Shown here one piece after another: positions 1 to 13,000 of a stretch of 64,000 bases of DNA; within the stretch, counting starts at the first letter, position 1; the number at the start of each line of letters is the position of its first letter. Source of the DNA: Durusdinium trenchii (Eukaryota; Sar; Dinophyceae; Suessiales; Symbiodiniaceae); contig CAXAMN010021951.1 in NCBI GenBank assembly GCA_963970005.1, forward strand, positions 756,411-820,410. Direction: 5' to 3'. A model generated the notes under the pieces. That model saw nothing but the letters and a program-made list of their open reading frames with translations, was not told the DNA's origin and made no database searches. Position numbers and translations under genes: made by a program.

Positions 1-32
1 GCCATCCCCATCCATAGCCCTCCCTTTGCCAG

Positions 33-3000
33 GCTGAAAAGGTCAGAGTGGAGAGCCAATTGCACGAGGCCATTGTCCTTTGCTTCATGGGACTCTGTGA
101 GTATATCTTCCCATAGCTTGTGCAACTGGTTGATGCAGGCCAAGGCAACGGAGGAGAGCAGTGCCGTGCAAGTTCAAGCTTTGAAGGCTAAGGACCAATC
201 GGGCGGCTTTTGTTGCTCATCATGTTAAACACGCCAAGCAATTTTAAAACCAGGCTGGGTCCAAGCAGGGTTGCCACTATCGTGCATTGATGGTTTACTC
301 AAGCGCTAAGCCGAAGAGTGCCAACAGAAATCCAGTGCGAGAGCTTACGTGCACCTTTAGCTGCCGGTGCTGCCACCTCCCTTATACATTATTGAACACC
401 GACTTGCGCTGCATCACCAGTGGGAGGACTCAGACGCAAAGCATGGTGGGGCAGCCGAAGCTGAGGTGGATTCCATGCCTCCCAAGGCTTCTGAACCAGC
501 AGCTGCAGAAAAGACTCTTGAAGAAGCTGTGGCAGGTGAGGGGTTGGCAGACTCCCTCGTGCCAGATCAAACTTTGGAGAAAGATTTAGACGGGCCAGGG
601 TCAAGCGAGGAGACAGCTGAATTGAAGGAAGTGAGCGAAGGGAAGGCAGAAAATCCGGCCGAAAAGAGAACATCCGTGAAGGAGCCTGGAGAGGAACGTA
701 CTCTCAGTAGGATTTCAGAGGGGAAGTCCGAAAACAAAGAATCAGGGAGGGGCAGTGGCAGTAAGACAACAGATGTGACTAGCGGCATGCAGACAACCGA
801 CAAAGCTGATACGACCCTTAGCCGGAAATATGTGTTTGCGAGTGAGTCACGCGATCTTCAGAACTCTTAACATGAAGCTACTAGGAACAAGTGCATCGCT
901 AGTAGGAACAGGTGCCTTACTAGTAGTAACAAGAAGCTATGGCTATTAGGAACAAGTATGAACAAGTGCATTGCTTCTAGTAACAATGTTTGGCAATGTT
1001 TGGCACCGAATGGCGTTCGTAGACTTTTGATTGGCTGACCACTGGCATCCATCTAGTCACTCGTCCTTGGCCCAGGAAAGCAGCGGAAGCATCAGAAGAA
1101 ACCAAGGTTGGTGATTTAAGCCAGGCATTGTAGGTTGGAGGCCATCGCTTTTAGGTTGAATTGGAGGCCATCGCTATTAGGGTGGAGGCCCTCCGTTTCA
1201 ACATGCATCAACTAGCAGAGATGCGAACGGATCATAAGGGATGTCACATGTAGGCTGTCATGTTCTTCAAGCCTTGGAGGCTTTAATGGAGTAAGTACGC
1301 AGTTCACTACCGAACCCCTTTCGGTCTTTTGTTCGACATGTGTTGCTGCACGCCACACATGCAGCAAGCATCCAACAACACTTTATGCTTACCACCAATT
1401 GGGCCATCACCCAGACCGCATGAGTTGGCATTATTTATGGCAGGAACGAGAAATGGCCGCGACAAAGCTCCAGGCTGCTTGGCGAGGAAAGTTGGCAAGA
1501 AACCAGGTGGCCTTTAAACGCAGGATGAAAGCAGCAGCAAGTCGAATGTCAGCCATTGAGGGTATGGACGATTTGTTGGCCGGATTGTTGGATGAAGAGG
1601 GTGAAGAAGATGAGGCCCAAGAAGAGGCAGAAGAAGAGGAGGTGGAGGGGGTGGAAGAGGAGGGAGAAGAAGCTGGTGAGGATGCAGTTGAAGAGCCTGA
1701 AGATGCGTTGGATGCCGCGCTAGACGGCCTGGTCCAGGATAAGGTACCAAAGGTTGTTACTGAAGAGGGGAAGGTTCCGCCCATAGCTGGAGAGCCATTG
1801 GTACACGAGGCTGATCCAGGACAGCAAGAGGATCTTCCGCCAGACAAGGTGCAAACAGAGGCTGGACATGGAGGTCAGGATCATGCAGAGCCCGAGGCGG
1901 ACGCTCCAGCTGAAGAGAAGAAAAAGAGAAGGAGAAAGAAGAAAATACCAGAGGCAGGCTACCGTATGGGCTATGGTGTTGATATGTGTTGCTCAGTGAT
2001 CTTGCTACCCGGGACCCGCGTGTTTGTTAATTTGGAGGTATGCAGCGATGATTTTGAGGATTCTGTTGTAAGATGTGGTAGGTTTGAACAATGTTTGAAC
2101 ACTGACTTGCGCGGCGTCACCAGTGGGAGGACTCAGATGCAAAGCATGGTGGGGCAGCCGAAGCTGAGGTGGATTCTATGCCTCCCAAGGCTTCTGAACC
2201 AGCAGCTGCAGAAAAGACTCTTGAAGAAGCTGTGGCAGGTGAGGGGTTGGCAGGCTCCCTCGTGCCAAATCAAACTTTGGAGAAAGATTTAGACGGGCCA
2301 GGGTCAAGCGAGGAGACAGCTGAATTGAAGGAAGTGAGCGAAGGGAAGGCAGAAAATCCGGCCGAAAAGAGAACATCCGTGAAGGAGCCTGGAGAGGAAC
2401 GTACTCTCAGTAGGATTTCAGAGGGGAAGTCCGAAAACAAAGAATCAGGGAGGGGCAGTGGCAGTAAGACAACAGATGTGACTAGCGGCATGCAGACAGC
2501 GGATAAAGCAGAAGCTCAAAGTGAGGCTCAGGGATGTTGGCTTTTGTCACGCCATGCATCATCATGCCCGCACCTATTTCTTCAATTGTCAGAACTGAGC
2601 CACCATGGTCAGTGTACATCTGCTAAACTGACAGGACGAAAACATCGGCTTTGGTGTGAATGGTTAATGTGGTTGTTTTTGTGCAGGCCACATAAACCCA
2701 AGTCATAGATGCATCAAAGTCGCAACCATTATTGGCACAAAGCCCGGAGTCGGCTTGCTTATATGACATGTGGAATCGCACAATGGTTCCTAATGCAATT
2801 TGGACTACACACCTGGAATCTTGTGTGTGTGTGTGTGTCCATCCTCCCCCAGTCATTCCTGCAGGGACAAGAAGCTGCCGCAACTGAGCAGAAGGCTGTT
2901 GGGGATGAACGAGTCTCAAAGGGCTCGATGTCATCAGGGAGACCAAAGGAGGCAGAGATTGGCAAGGAGATGGATGGAGAGCTCAAATCGGGCAGCCGTG

Positions 3001-5878
3001 CAGGGAAGGAGGAGGAAGATCCGGCACAACTGGAAGAAGCTCAAGGAGAAGACGAGGAGGAGCCAGAGGAGCCAGAGGAAGTGGATGTTTTTGAGTGCAA
3101 GGCTGGAACAGACATCAAGGAGCTGGGATTGATGCCTTCTGCTTTTGCTCCGGATCCGGTTGAAATTGCCTCGGTGACTCCAGACTCGTGGGCCGCGAAG
3201 TCGGGAATTGAAGCTGGCGACGTGTTGATTAAGATCAATGGGACTGCAGTAGAAGCCATGGACCGAAAGGAGATGAAGCGTGCAATGCGGGACCGCCCAT
3301 TGTCTCTGACCATCTCAAGGCAGGCTTTCGCGACGCCCGCGGAGTCTATAGATGACATGGAGACGATTGAATGCACGGCTCCTGAAGGTGTTCAAGACTT
3401 GGGATTGTATCCCTCGGCGTTTCCTCCAGAAGCCATGATTGTTGCAAATGTGACGCCGGGCTCATGGGCTGAAAAGCAGGGAATCGAAGCTGGGGATGAG
3501 CTGGTTGAAATTGGTCACCAGCAGGTGCAAGACATGACAACTAAGGAGACCAAGCGTGCTATGCGCGATCGTCCGCTGCATTTGGTCTTTCAACGAGTCC
3601 AGGATCCACCGGCCTCAGCTCCTGCCTCATCTGCTCCCACTTCCGAACGAAAATCTCAGAAGCCAGCCCCAGACATGACACAAGCGACGAACGAAGCTCG
3701 GAAGTCTGCAGCAATTCTGCCCGAAGGATTCAACCCTGCATCCGACAGGAGACCCAGCTGCACGGAATTTCGCGGGCTGCAGGCATAGGTTCCCCTATAT
3801 TGTCCAGGTCAGTATCGCATCAATTCGCATCATATCACACCATGTCGGCATGATAAGCATGGACGCAGTTGCACATCCAGGGGCGGCAATGCACGTTGTT
3901 CTCCATTTTCCCGGCTCGCCCTAGCCCCAGGAAGAAAAGTGCATCATCCAGAACATCAAAGCCAAATATCCAAGAGGAGGCGTTTCCATTTGTTGAGTGC
4001 GCCTCTCTTTTGCTGGAAAGTTGTCCGATGTGTTTGTCAGGTAGCGGTGCAGGAGGACGGGGATGGTTGGGACGACGACGACGACGATGACGACTGGCAA
4101 CAGCCTAAGCCAGCCGACAAAAAGACAAGCAGTTCCAAGGACAACAAGGCAACAAAGGAAAAGAAGTCTGAAGCCAAAGGTGATAAGAAAGATGTTAAGA
4201 CTGGGAAGGGTGAGAAAAGCAAGCCAAGCGAGAAAGCCAAAGAGAAGGAGAAAGACAAGAGCAAAGAAAAGGAGAAGATGGAGAAGCCAAAAGAGAAAGG
4301 AAAGGATGCAAAGGATACCAAAGACAAAGAGAGCAAAGAGAAGGAGAAGACAAAAGAGGAGCCACCGCACGGGGCCTCGGCCTAGTTGCAAAGGTCAAAA
4401 AGTTAAGACCTAATCCAACATGTTTTTCTTGTTGAAGCCAATTGTTGCTTGTTGGAGGGGTGCGTGGTGCATAAATTTATAGTTGTTTGTTGTGTGTATT
4501 CATATATAATTTCATATATATATATTTGTATAACTATTATGAATGTATACGTACCCCCGCCCCCCGGAGCCAAGTTTTCAATACTGACGGATCAGTGTTT
4601 CTAATGAATTTTGAAGGCTGGATGTTATTGTTTGTTGTGAGGGTGACAATATAATATATATATATACATATACACATACAATCATACTTATATATATATA
4701 TATTAGTTTGTTACTTATTTTTTGTTGTGTTGTGTTTTGTGATTTGTGATGTTTTTGTGTATGCCAGCTTGACCTCAGGCCACTCATTGCCTTTGCCAGT
4801 GAGATGGACACCCGCTTGGGCTTCAAGGTGGACTGGCCACCAAGCCCATGCTACGTGACAAAGGTCTTGCACCAAGTGATTGGAAAATAGTAGAGTGGCG
4901 CAGCCACCCGCCAAGTGCCGCCCAGCTACCAAGGTGGAAGGCGGTAGTTGGGCCGAGATGATGCAGGCTTGACTGATGTGCACTGCTTTACTTGTCCGGG
5001 GGTGGTTCACACAGGCTCTTCTCCGGAATGTTGCCGCAATCGGCACACAGCACCCGTTGCTTTTACAAGCGTGCAGTTGGGAATAATGTTTCGATATTTT
5101 TCGCTTTTTCCTGAGTCTGACAAGAAACTATATATATATACTGGTTGTTTCTCTGCCAGACCAGTGCAATGATTAAGTCAATACATGTTGCGAAGAGAGG
5201 AACTACAACTTCAATCAACTACAATCATTACTAGTGGCCAGCTGTGGTTGAAAATAAAAACTTTAGCACGAGCACAAGACAGACCAAAGCATCAATCAAT
5301 CAATTAGCACCGTTACATACAGTTCCCGAATGCGACATAAGCTGCTCGGGACTTTGTGTTGGGCAGGTCAAGGTTGACCTTCGCTTGGACAAGGCTGGTG
5401 GCAAAGATGTTGCCAAGATGAGCAAGGACACAGTCTTGGTGGTCGTTTCTCCACGTTAATGTTTTATACATGGATTCTATACATAGTATACAGTCTCGGC
5501 ACAGGGCTCACTCATGAGAGATCGAAACAAGGGCTTGTCCGAGTTGAATAGTTTTGTATCTTGCCTGCAGGAAAAGCTAAAGAAGCTACTGGATGAAACA
5601 AGGCCGCTGCAGCTAGCCTTCGTCAAGGACAAGGCAGCATAGCCTGGAGAGGGCAAACCGACAATTCAAGCACTTGACGGTTGAGCGAGTTGAGGTTGAT
5701 TCGGCGGGTGACATGTCCTTTGCGCTCTACACTCCCCTTTCCATGGTGCAGATTTGTCCTAGTAGTGATTAAGAATGTTGGGCCACATAGATCACATAGA
5801 TGTTCTGGCTTGCAGAAGAAGAAGAAACCGCCAAAGCCTGAGCAGAATGACAGTGTGCTGGGCGGCATGTTTGGCTGA
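33..5878 (+). CDS. IQ-motif and PDZ-domain protein, multi-exon, 5' end outside window
   Basis: I see a chain of plus-strand exons. An IQ calmodulin-binding motif (LQAAWRGKLARNQ) lies near 1462-1503, followed by a Glu-rich stretch and a basic KKKRRRKKK run (exon about 1414-1957). The next exon starts at 2125. An exon of about 2865-3788 holds two PDZ domains (IASVTPDSWAAKSGIEAGD and VANVTPGSWAEKQGIEAGD). A Lys/Glu-rich low-complexity exon with a run of Asp lies at about 4052-4385. A third, divergent PDZ seems assembled from exons 4779-4863, 4934-4966, 5367-5432 and 5571-5633; the last exon, 5816-5878, is Lys-rich and ends MFG-stop. These last junctions keep frame and several need GC donors. Candidate small upstream exons are 33-103 and 139-192. 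PDZ plus IQ suggests a calcium-responsive scaffold, but no partner is evident. Stops at 3788 and 4385 could also be real ends of alternative transcripts. Exon calls are manual. Confidence 0.68.
396..797 (+). repeat. Duplicated exon block, copy 1 (copy 2 at 2099-2500)
   Basis: About 400 bases recur 1703 bases downstream with only about eight differences, including the acceptor-side sequence CATCACCAG / CGTCACCAG. The coding part begins WEDSDAKHGG in both copies and is a Glu/Lys/Ser-rich low-complexity stretch. Homology ends at ATGCAGACA; after that the two copies use different 3' sequence. Whether copy 1 is used as an exon is unclear. Confidence 0.9.
876..990. repeat. Short degenerate CTAGTAGGAACAAG-type repeats
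   Basis: Variants of CTAGTAGGAACAAG occur several times here (ACTAGGAACAAG, CTAGTAGGAACAGG, CTATTAGGAACAAG, CTAGTAACAA). Similar CTACTAGG and CTAGTAGCG motifs appear near 52410-52470. The unit shares the CTAGTAGG / CTATTAGG core with the 21-bp minisatellite family. Confidence 0.6.
1131..1195. repeat. Dispersed copy of the 21-bp minisatellite
   Basis: Three imperfect units based on TTGGAGGCCATCGCTATTAG lie in a likely intron of the IQ/PDZ gene. They are the reverse complement of the units forming the large array at 53.9-55.7 kb. Confidence 0.75.
2099..2500 (+). repeat. Duplicated exon block, copy 2
   Basis: Near-identical to 396-797. The exon begins at 2125 directly after CACCAG, and its frame joins well to the preceding IQ exon (ending near 1957 with IPE) and to the PDZ exon at 2865. 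Its 3' end is not fixed; a GTGAGG at 2520 is out of phase, so a GC or GA donor nearby is possible. Confidence 0.85.
4490..4710. repeat. AT microsatellites in an intron
   Basis: Several TATATA tracts (near 4505-4530, 4650-4672 and 4688-4705) lie between the Lys-rich exon and the first exon of the third PDZ domain. A separate (GT)n tract lies at 2822-2838, just before the PDZ exon acceptor. They carry no coding signal. Confidence 0.7.
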
Positions 5879-8800
5879 TCCTTTGCCTCAATAGGTGCTT
5901 AGCTTCAAGTGTACATAGCCCACGGTCCTCGGATATCCTCGAACTTTTTTGCATTTTGTGATGGTTTAAAATAGGCTAATACCTTACGTCATCTCATATT
6001 AGTTTTCTATTTTATGATGAGTTAGGGGAATCGAGGACAACCACCAGATTTGTTTCATATCCTTTTTTGTGCCTTTTGGGCATGTCAGCACAAAGATGAA
6101 AACAAAAAGCCTTTGTCCCATGCGTGTAGCAGAAGCCCAATGCAATTGAATTTCTGTCACTTTGACCTACGTGCCCGATGCTTTGCTGGAATCAAATCAG
6201 AGAAGTTTGGATTTGACCCCTTACCTTCGGCATCAGGCCAAGCAAAGTTTTAGCCTTCCGAGGTCGCACCAGAAAGGTGCCTGAAAAAGACTAGCTCTGT
6301 GAACACTCTCTTTTTTGCCCTCATCAATCAGCGGCACAGCTAGATCAGCTAGCTACTTTCTTCTCAAAAGAACTTCCTGGCCATGGGCGTGCATGGCTCC
6401 GCTGGCTACTTGCGCAGCCAGCGCTGTCAGTATCAGTCATGTCCTTCAAAGCCAAGGCAGGTTATTTTTTCAGCCGTGACGCTGCACTGCTACACTTTGA
6501 CATGACATTACTTCTGTTGTTCTGTTGTGTCCGATTGTTTTGCTCTTGAAGGGCATTTGCCTAGTGACTACTGTTCTGAATGGTTAACGGAGTGCGTCTT
6601 CAAACATGCATTCCTAAGACACACTCAGTGTCAGGTGCCATGCGTGTGAAAAGAACCCGTCGCCAACATTGCCCTTGAAAAGATCCAAAAGCACGTGCCT
6701 TGTCACAAAGCAGTGCAGGAGCTTTGGGTAGTGCAGTGACTTGCTCAAGTTAGACTCAGACTTGAAAGGTAGAACGAGAAGAAGACTCACAGACATCGTA
6801 GGCAAGATTTGGAAAACCAAGGCATGTGACATATTCATAAGCTTTTGGGACCATGCTGAGCATGATTCGGACATGTTTGCTCAGACATTGAAAGAATGTA
6901 AGAGCTTGCGCTGCTGCAGGTCTTCTGTGATCTTTGGCCATATGCGCTGTGGACCCACAGAGCTCACACTAGCATCTAGCCTTGTGATTCAACGCATTCT
7001 TGGAGGACCTCCATTTCGATGAGAAAGATGGTAGAGCCAGAACTGAAGATCATAGATATGGAGCTAGATCCAGACTCAAGCCTGGATCCAAATAGGCCAA
7101 CCTGAGCTATGTGGTAAAGACTCCTCGCTGGTTTCCCTTACCAATGTCAGCAAGGAGGGCACAAGATGCTTTTGCTGCATTGATATCCTGACCCCAGCAT
7201 ACTTTTGTCGCGAAGTGTGTGAAGCGGCCTACTCAAAGTCCCTACGTGTGGCACTGATTGAAACTAACACGGTTGCTGGAAGCACCATGAGTGCTCAGCT
7301 GGCTTATCAGGCTTCCTCGGTCTTCTTTGCCTTCACAAAACAAGTCGAACCGCGGCGTTTGTTAGGCTCTTTGCATCCATACAACGGGCATCGAGACGGT
7401 GCCTCTTTTCGGATTGCTACTATCCACCCAGAAGAAGCTGATGGAGATTGATGGAACATGATGGAGGCCCAAAACGCTCAATGAAAGAGTTGCAGATGAG
7501 TTGTTGGTTTTGAGAAATGATTATTTGTAATGCACTGTCCACGGCAATATTGCTAATTCTGGGAGGTTACCTGAGGATTTACAAGACTGTTTCAGACGAC
7601 TTGCTTGGTCATAGAGGTGGACAAATGTGCATGGATTCACCAGCAGCATTACGTTGACACTCCCCGTGGTGCCCTGCGGGCCTACGAGTGCAAGAAGCAT
7701 TTATGCCATCTCTATCCCATGGGTCCTGTAGCAATCAGCTCCCCACATCCTCTCCAAGCCAAGTGTGAGCAAGTAGTACACACGCCTCCTCGCTCAGTGT
7801 TATCCTATCGGTTGAAGAGGCAGGATGTTTGCAAACAACCAAGGCACAAATCGTGTGGCCTTTTCCATCGCCGTTGGATGCACACAATGTGGACTTCTTT
7901 AGTTTCATAGTCCTTGGTGCGTGCTGCAGTTCTAGTCAAAGCTAGCATACCTTGCTTCCTTGCGTTCCCTGTATGCTTGCTTTAGCTGCTTAACTTCAGC
8001 GTGTTCAGCAAGTTCACGTCAGTGAGGCCTTGTCCATGGCCATCCATGGCTTTGTGCAGTTGTGCAGGTATGTCCCGAGAAGAGTGGTGAGTGCGGGCTG
8101 CCTAGCTCCAATAATAAGCTCAAAGACAGGTCGATTTAGCAACTAATATTGCAGTAGGGCCAGTTTAAAACGTCATGTGATTGAAGTCAATCCCAACAAC
8201 CCTTTTCCGGACTTGTGGTGCAGCGTCTAATCCTTTCAAGCTTGAAGGCTCCGACCATGACTCCGGCTGGACCTATTTTACTGTAACTGTAACTGTAGAT
8301 TTCACTGCATCAAAAGCTATACAAACCGACAGTGGCAATAAACATCAATAAAAACAAGTAGGGCCCATGACTGGCCACACTGATCTCACAGTGAAGTTCA
8401 AAAGACTTGTGCATGACATGTTTGCCGACGCTACACTTCGACTACACACGTTGAGAGTTGGAGGCCACGCTAAGACTGAACCAGCGCGATGACCACATTC
8501 AAACAAAAGCCATCACATCGGTTACATCAACCTTGGATATGTGCATCATCTAACCCTGTTTGGTGTAGTTTGTCTGTTCAGTTGCTGGAAGGTGTTGGAT
8601 CCCAGTAAATTGCGGAAACACAATATTGCGCAACTATCGGCGGCATGCAATTTGCACTTTGCAACGGGCAACCACGCTCACTGCCTAACCTCAAGAACCA
8701 AATCCCTAGCCGGCGTGGCACCACTTCCCCACAGCTCCATCCTTAGCTACTCCCTATGCACGACACCGTTGCCTTGCAGTCTGATTTTTGGTATCACCCT

Positions 8801-11310
8801 GAGGAGCATGAAGCCCAAGCCATTGTAGGGCGGCTTACGATTGGCAAAGGATGCAGAAGCAATAGTGAAGCATTCTAAGACCACCTTAGCTTACCAGGCT
8901 GCGGTAATGGCGCGACCAGTTCCCTCTAAGAACAGCGTCCGGGCCGTGCTGTGCTTTCGTTAGTCAGATCATCCTCCAGGCAGCGCACCTTGCTACCTAC
9001 ATCCAGCTGTGTATTTGCACAAGTGTCTTAAAGAGCAAACTGGCCAGCGACCTGGCTGAGGGTTCGTGGAGGCCAATCCTACAAGACCTCGGCCCCAAAG
9101 CTGTGTGCACATGACGAGATGTGAGGCGTCGTTTGCCACCACAAATGAGGTGCCTAAGGGGAGGCTGCATCTCAGAGTAAGATGCCACGGCCATCCAGGG
9201 TTCAAAATACATGCACAGAAGTGCTTCGAGTGCAGAGTTTTGCTGAAACTGAAATAGAGAGGGTTTTGGCGATTGCAGGTGCAGAGTGATGGAGACCTTC
9301 AGCCTTTACAGGTTCTGCCGGAGTGTAGCTGATCGCAGAAAGGCACACGTCAGAGCCAAGATCGCTCGACAGATCGGCCAGAATGCACATGCATGCGGCT
9401 CAAAGCACTGCACAACAAAAGTGTCCTTGTTCTTCTGCATTCATCAACCCTTGTTCATCAGGCCATCGCGCACAATACAGGCATGTATGTGCATGTGATT
9501 GACAAGGGCAGAACTCCAACACTCGGACAACCTGTGCCCCAGTTTGGTTCACTCTTACGCTTGATCGTCATGGGTCCGGCTCTAGGACCGAGCTTTAACT
9601 TTTTGCGAGACTGAGATGCTTGCAAGCAGGCATTCTTTCTCGTATGTTCTCAACACCATGTCAAGCCACACCAAATGCTATAGTCTACAATGCCTATGGA
9701 ATTCAAGAGCGGTCTTTCCCCAGTTCAGTTCTAAAAGAACATAGACTTCTTGGTAGCGCTTGGCCATGCCCATCGGAAGTGCATGTTTCCATGCAGCCCT
9801 CTCCAGTGCAAGTGCATCAGCATGTATCAGCCATTTCTCGATCCAGCTTGGCTCAGGCTACATCATTAGCTATTGAAGCAATCTGTTGAACCTTCTGATG
9901 TTGACACAGTCCTTGCCTTGCACTGCATTCCATCTATTTTGAGGGCTGGCTGCAAGTTCAGCAAGCCATAGCTGGACCCGTGCCCAGAAGCAGGTTGGGG
10001 AAGCGAAGAAACACCCCAACCGAAACCAGGGAAAGAGCAACCCTTTGAACCGTCCCAGCCCGCGAGCAGCTTCTGACATGGCTTGCCAAGGCTTTGTCAC
10101 AATGTTGTTTGGAGCTGCGAGCAGCGGAGAGCGGCTACAAGCGAACTTGTGTTACCGCAGGCTCAGCCAGGAACTCCATGTATCGTACAACTTATGAAAG
10201 TGCGCCGGGTATTTGCAAAGTTGCTGCAGTTGCTGTAGGGCTCCGACCCACACTTGCGAAAGACTGCACATGAGCTGTTCGCCTTTTCATGCTCGGATCC
10301 AAGCGACCTGAGCAAGGTAGCGTTGACATCGCAAAGTTCAGCCGTGGACCATGGTTTCATATGGTCAATTGTGGTAATGTTCCTAGGGTTTTTGCCATGC
10401 ATGTCCAGCTGAAGGCTGTAGCGGCAGGCACAGTCGGGCACATGATCAGGTCGCTCCCAAAACCGACTAGCGGTGGAGTGTGTCAGTGTCATGTAGCAAA
10501 ATGTTCTGTAGTTAACCAGCTCAGCTCCAAGAGAGAAACCTAAGTGGGCGTGTAGGCAGCCTGACAACAAAATTGCGCTGTGCTGTTTGCAGCCACAGAA
10601 GAACATCCCAGCGGCAATCAATCTATTCTCCCAAAACGTTGCTCGCACTCAGCATGGGCTAGGCAAGCGCCTTCCGCCCTAGTCTCGCTCGTCCTGTCAG
10701 GGCATTGCATGTTTAAAGTGTAAGCCGCTGACTGATATCGGCATAGCATGCCCCTCAAGTTCCTGGCAGAAGTTTTGCCCGGTGAAGCTTTCAGGACTGT
10801 CCTTCTTCCCACATGAAGCGAGTCGCGCTTAATTTGATGCACTGAGCTCAGAGCATCTTGCAGAGCTTCTCTCGAGCCCATTCCACCACTGCCACGGCCT
10901 CACATGTCGCAAACGCACCTGCCTGAGGGGACTCAGGATACAGTGCAGAACCCCCGCCTTGCTCACATTAGGTATTGGAACTTTGGCCATACTTCCTCGG
11001 CCACGTGCTTCGCTCGGCTCCTCTGCTGTGTGCATCAAATTCCCAAAGCAAGCAACAGATCGATTGATCAATACACTGGAAATGTGACACAAACCTTGTC
11101 ATGGATCTATCCAAATAATAGTGGAAAGAAACTTGCATTAACTTGAGACTGTGCCGGATTCTTCACAGAGCAGCATTGAAGCATAGATTGTGAGTTCCTC
11201 TGATGAACGAAGGTTGTGAGCACAGAGTTTGTTCAGCCTCAGGACTTTCCCAACACTACTCCGCCATAGTGGTCCAAGCAGATCCAGTTTCATTTTGAAT
11301 AGCAACTGTT
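5879..11310. other. No recognisable gene
   Basis: I read both strands. Only short ORFs (100 residues or fewer) without family motifs are present. The ORF at 7215-7451 and the reading frames around 9066-9257 look composition-like but match nothing I know. No large tandem repeat or retroelement domain was seen. It may be intergenic or a long intron. Confidence 0.5.
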
Positions 11311-11312
11311 CC

Positions 11313-13000
11313 AGCTGTATATGTAGGCTATTTGCCCAGCATACTGTCGACAGCACTCACGTGGCGGCACAGCCATGAACTTTCGCCACGCTTGGCTGAG
11401 TGCGCTTTGGTTCGGATCCTCGCTTGACTTGTAAAGATACGCCAAGTGCTCGCAAACTTGCTTGTGCTGTCACCTGCGGCATGTCTCCACAGACAGCTGC
11501 TTGGCGTGTCCAATGCAGCGAAATGACTCGGCCACCAAAACCCGCTTGCTAAGATGCTCCATTCTTTTGACTGCAAACTGTTTCAGACACGTCCATTGGG
11601 CTATTAAACAGGATGAGGTTGATGAGGTCCACTGGACACTACGTTGAATTTCTTGGCAATTGCGCATGTGCCTTGCTTGAGCACCCAAGCATGCGCTTGG
11701 CCTGGCCACTGATGTTAACTAATGCGAATAGCTTCCGTGAGGGCCTCACTTCACTTGTCTCTTTAGCAAATTCGGCAAGAGGATCTCCAAGGGTTCCCTG
11801 CATTGGTTTTCACAGGTGCACTTGGCAAAACAACTACTTAGCTTGCTTTCGCCCGAGTGTGTGAAGAATGAAAGCAAGAGACATGTCAGAAATCGGACTT
11901 TCCTTAATGTAGGCCACCTGTGCCATTGTAAATAGTAAGTGCGAGGTCCAATTGCTCAGGATATCCTAGGAGTTAGTTCAACAAACTTAAATACATCGGA
12001 CCTTGCACGGCCCGTGACTGCCGTTGTAGCCTTTGAAGGAGGCGCTCGCCTCCATAAATCATACCTTGCAGATATTTCTAGGTTCTTTTCCATGCCGGTT
12101 TGCACGGGTGCTCCAGTAGAAGAAGCGCTACGGACATGCGGAAGCATTTGCATGGATAGATTGCTATGGCAAGCTGTTGACAAATTGGCCGCATCAAACT
12201 TTGCCAAGAATATGGATATGATTTTGATGGGACAAAGTTTCGGCGTCACCGTCGCTCGGTGTTTGTCTCTTCGTATGGATGCCATTGGATTTCCTGCTCG
12301 CGGCTTGATAGCTTTGGATTGTCGCTGTGCAGAGCGTGCTGCTAGGGACATTTATGTTGTACCTTTAGCCCTGCGGCAAAGCATGACGTCATCTTCCTGG
12401 AGATGTTTGTTGCTTGTCAGTTGGTTTAGGTGAGCAACGAGCTGGTTGTTCCCAGTTGCTACAAGAGAGCACACGACCTCTCACTTGTTTGTAGTCCAGG
12501 CAGTTTTCATCAGTTTTCGACCCCCACTAAGGAAACTGCTTTTAGCTGTTCCAACTGTTGCAGTTTGAAGTTTTGAAATTATAGTGTTCCCCTTAACATC
12601 CAAACAAACATACACAAACGAGACGAGTTGGATGGAGGACTTCCTGTTACCTTCTTGGATCAGAATCAGATTTTTCCAGCAGAATGGGGGGGCCCGGAAC
12701 AGGTAGTCTTCGAGGACTTGGTTAGCACATGTTAGCATCAGCTTTCATGGAACATGTCGTTATATAGTAAGGCGTCAACACACAGAGACCTTTTTCCATC
12801 CTTTTCCCTTCAACTCTTGTCCTCAACCAGCACTTTGAGTTGTTGTTGCAGGTGGGATCATTTTGTGGTGTTTCCTGGCTTTACTTTGATTCAAGCGCAT
12901 CGGCAGACGTGAAGACACACTAAGGATTGAAGAGTTCCACTTCGTCTCTCCCCGAGTTCCTCGCATCAACATCACCGCCCGCCATTTCGATCTCCGTGCT
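11313..13000 (+). repeat. Tandem segmental duplication, unit 1
   Basis: The sequence from TGTAGGCTATTTGCCCAGCA onward recurs at 13297 with an offset near 1984. Identity is very high (a few differences per 100 bases) through about 12470. It falls off, with indels, towards the downstream exon, where both copies share ACTAAGGATTGAAGAG and CTCTCCCCGAGTTCCTCGCAT. Confidence 0.92.

Noticed and set aside
1431-1847. 138-codon Ser/Pro-rich minus-strand ORF opposite the IQ exon
   Set aside because: It is the antisense of a Glu-rich coding exon (GAG/GAA read backwards), a usual artefact.
3921-4391. 156-codon hydrophobic minus-strand ORF
   Set aside because: Antisense of the Lys/Glu-rich exon gives Leu/Phe/Ser-rich reading. 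The plus strand has the Asp run and the KEKEK repeats expected of a real low-complexity exon.
7215-7451. 78-codon ORF as a small gene
   Set aside because: Protein-like in part, but with no family match, no neighbouring exons and no splice context.
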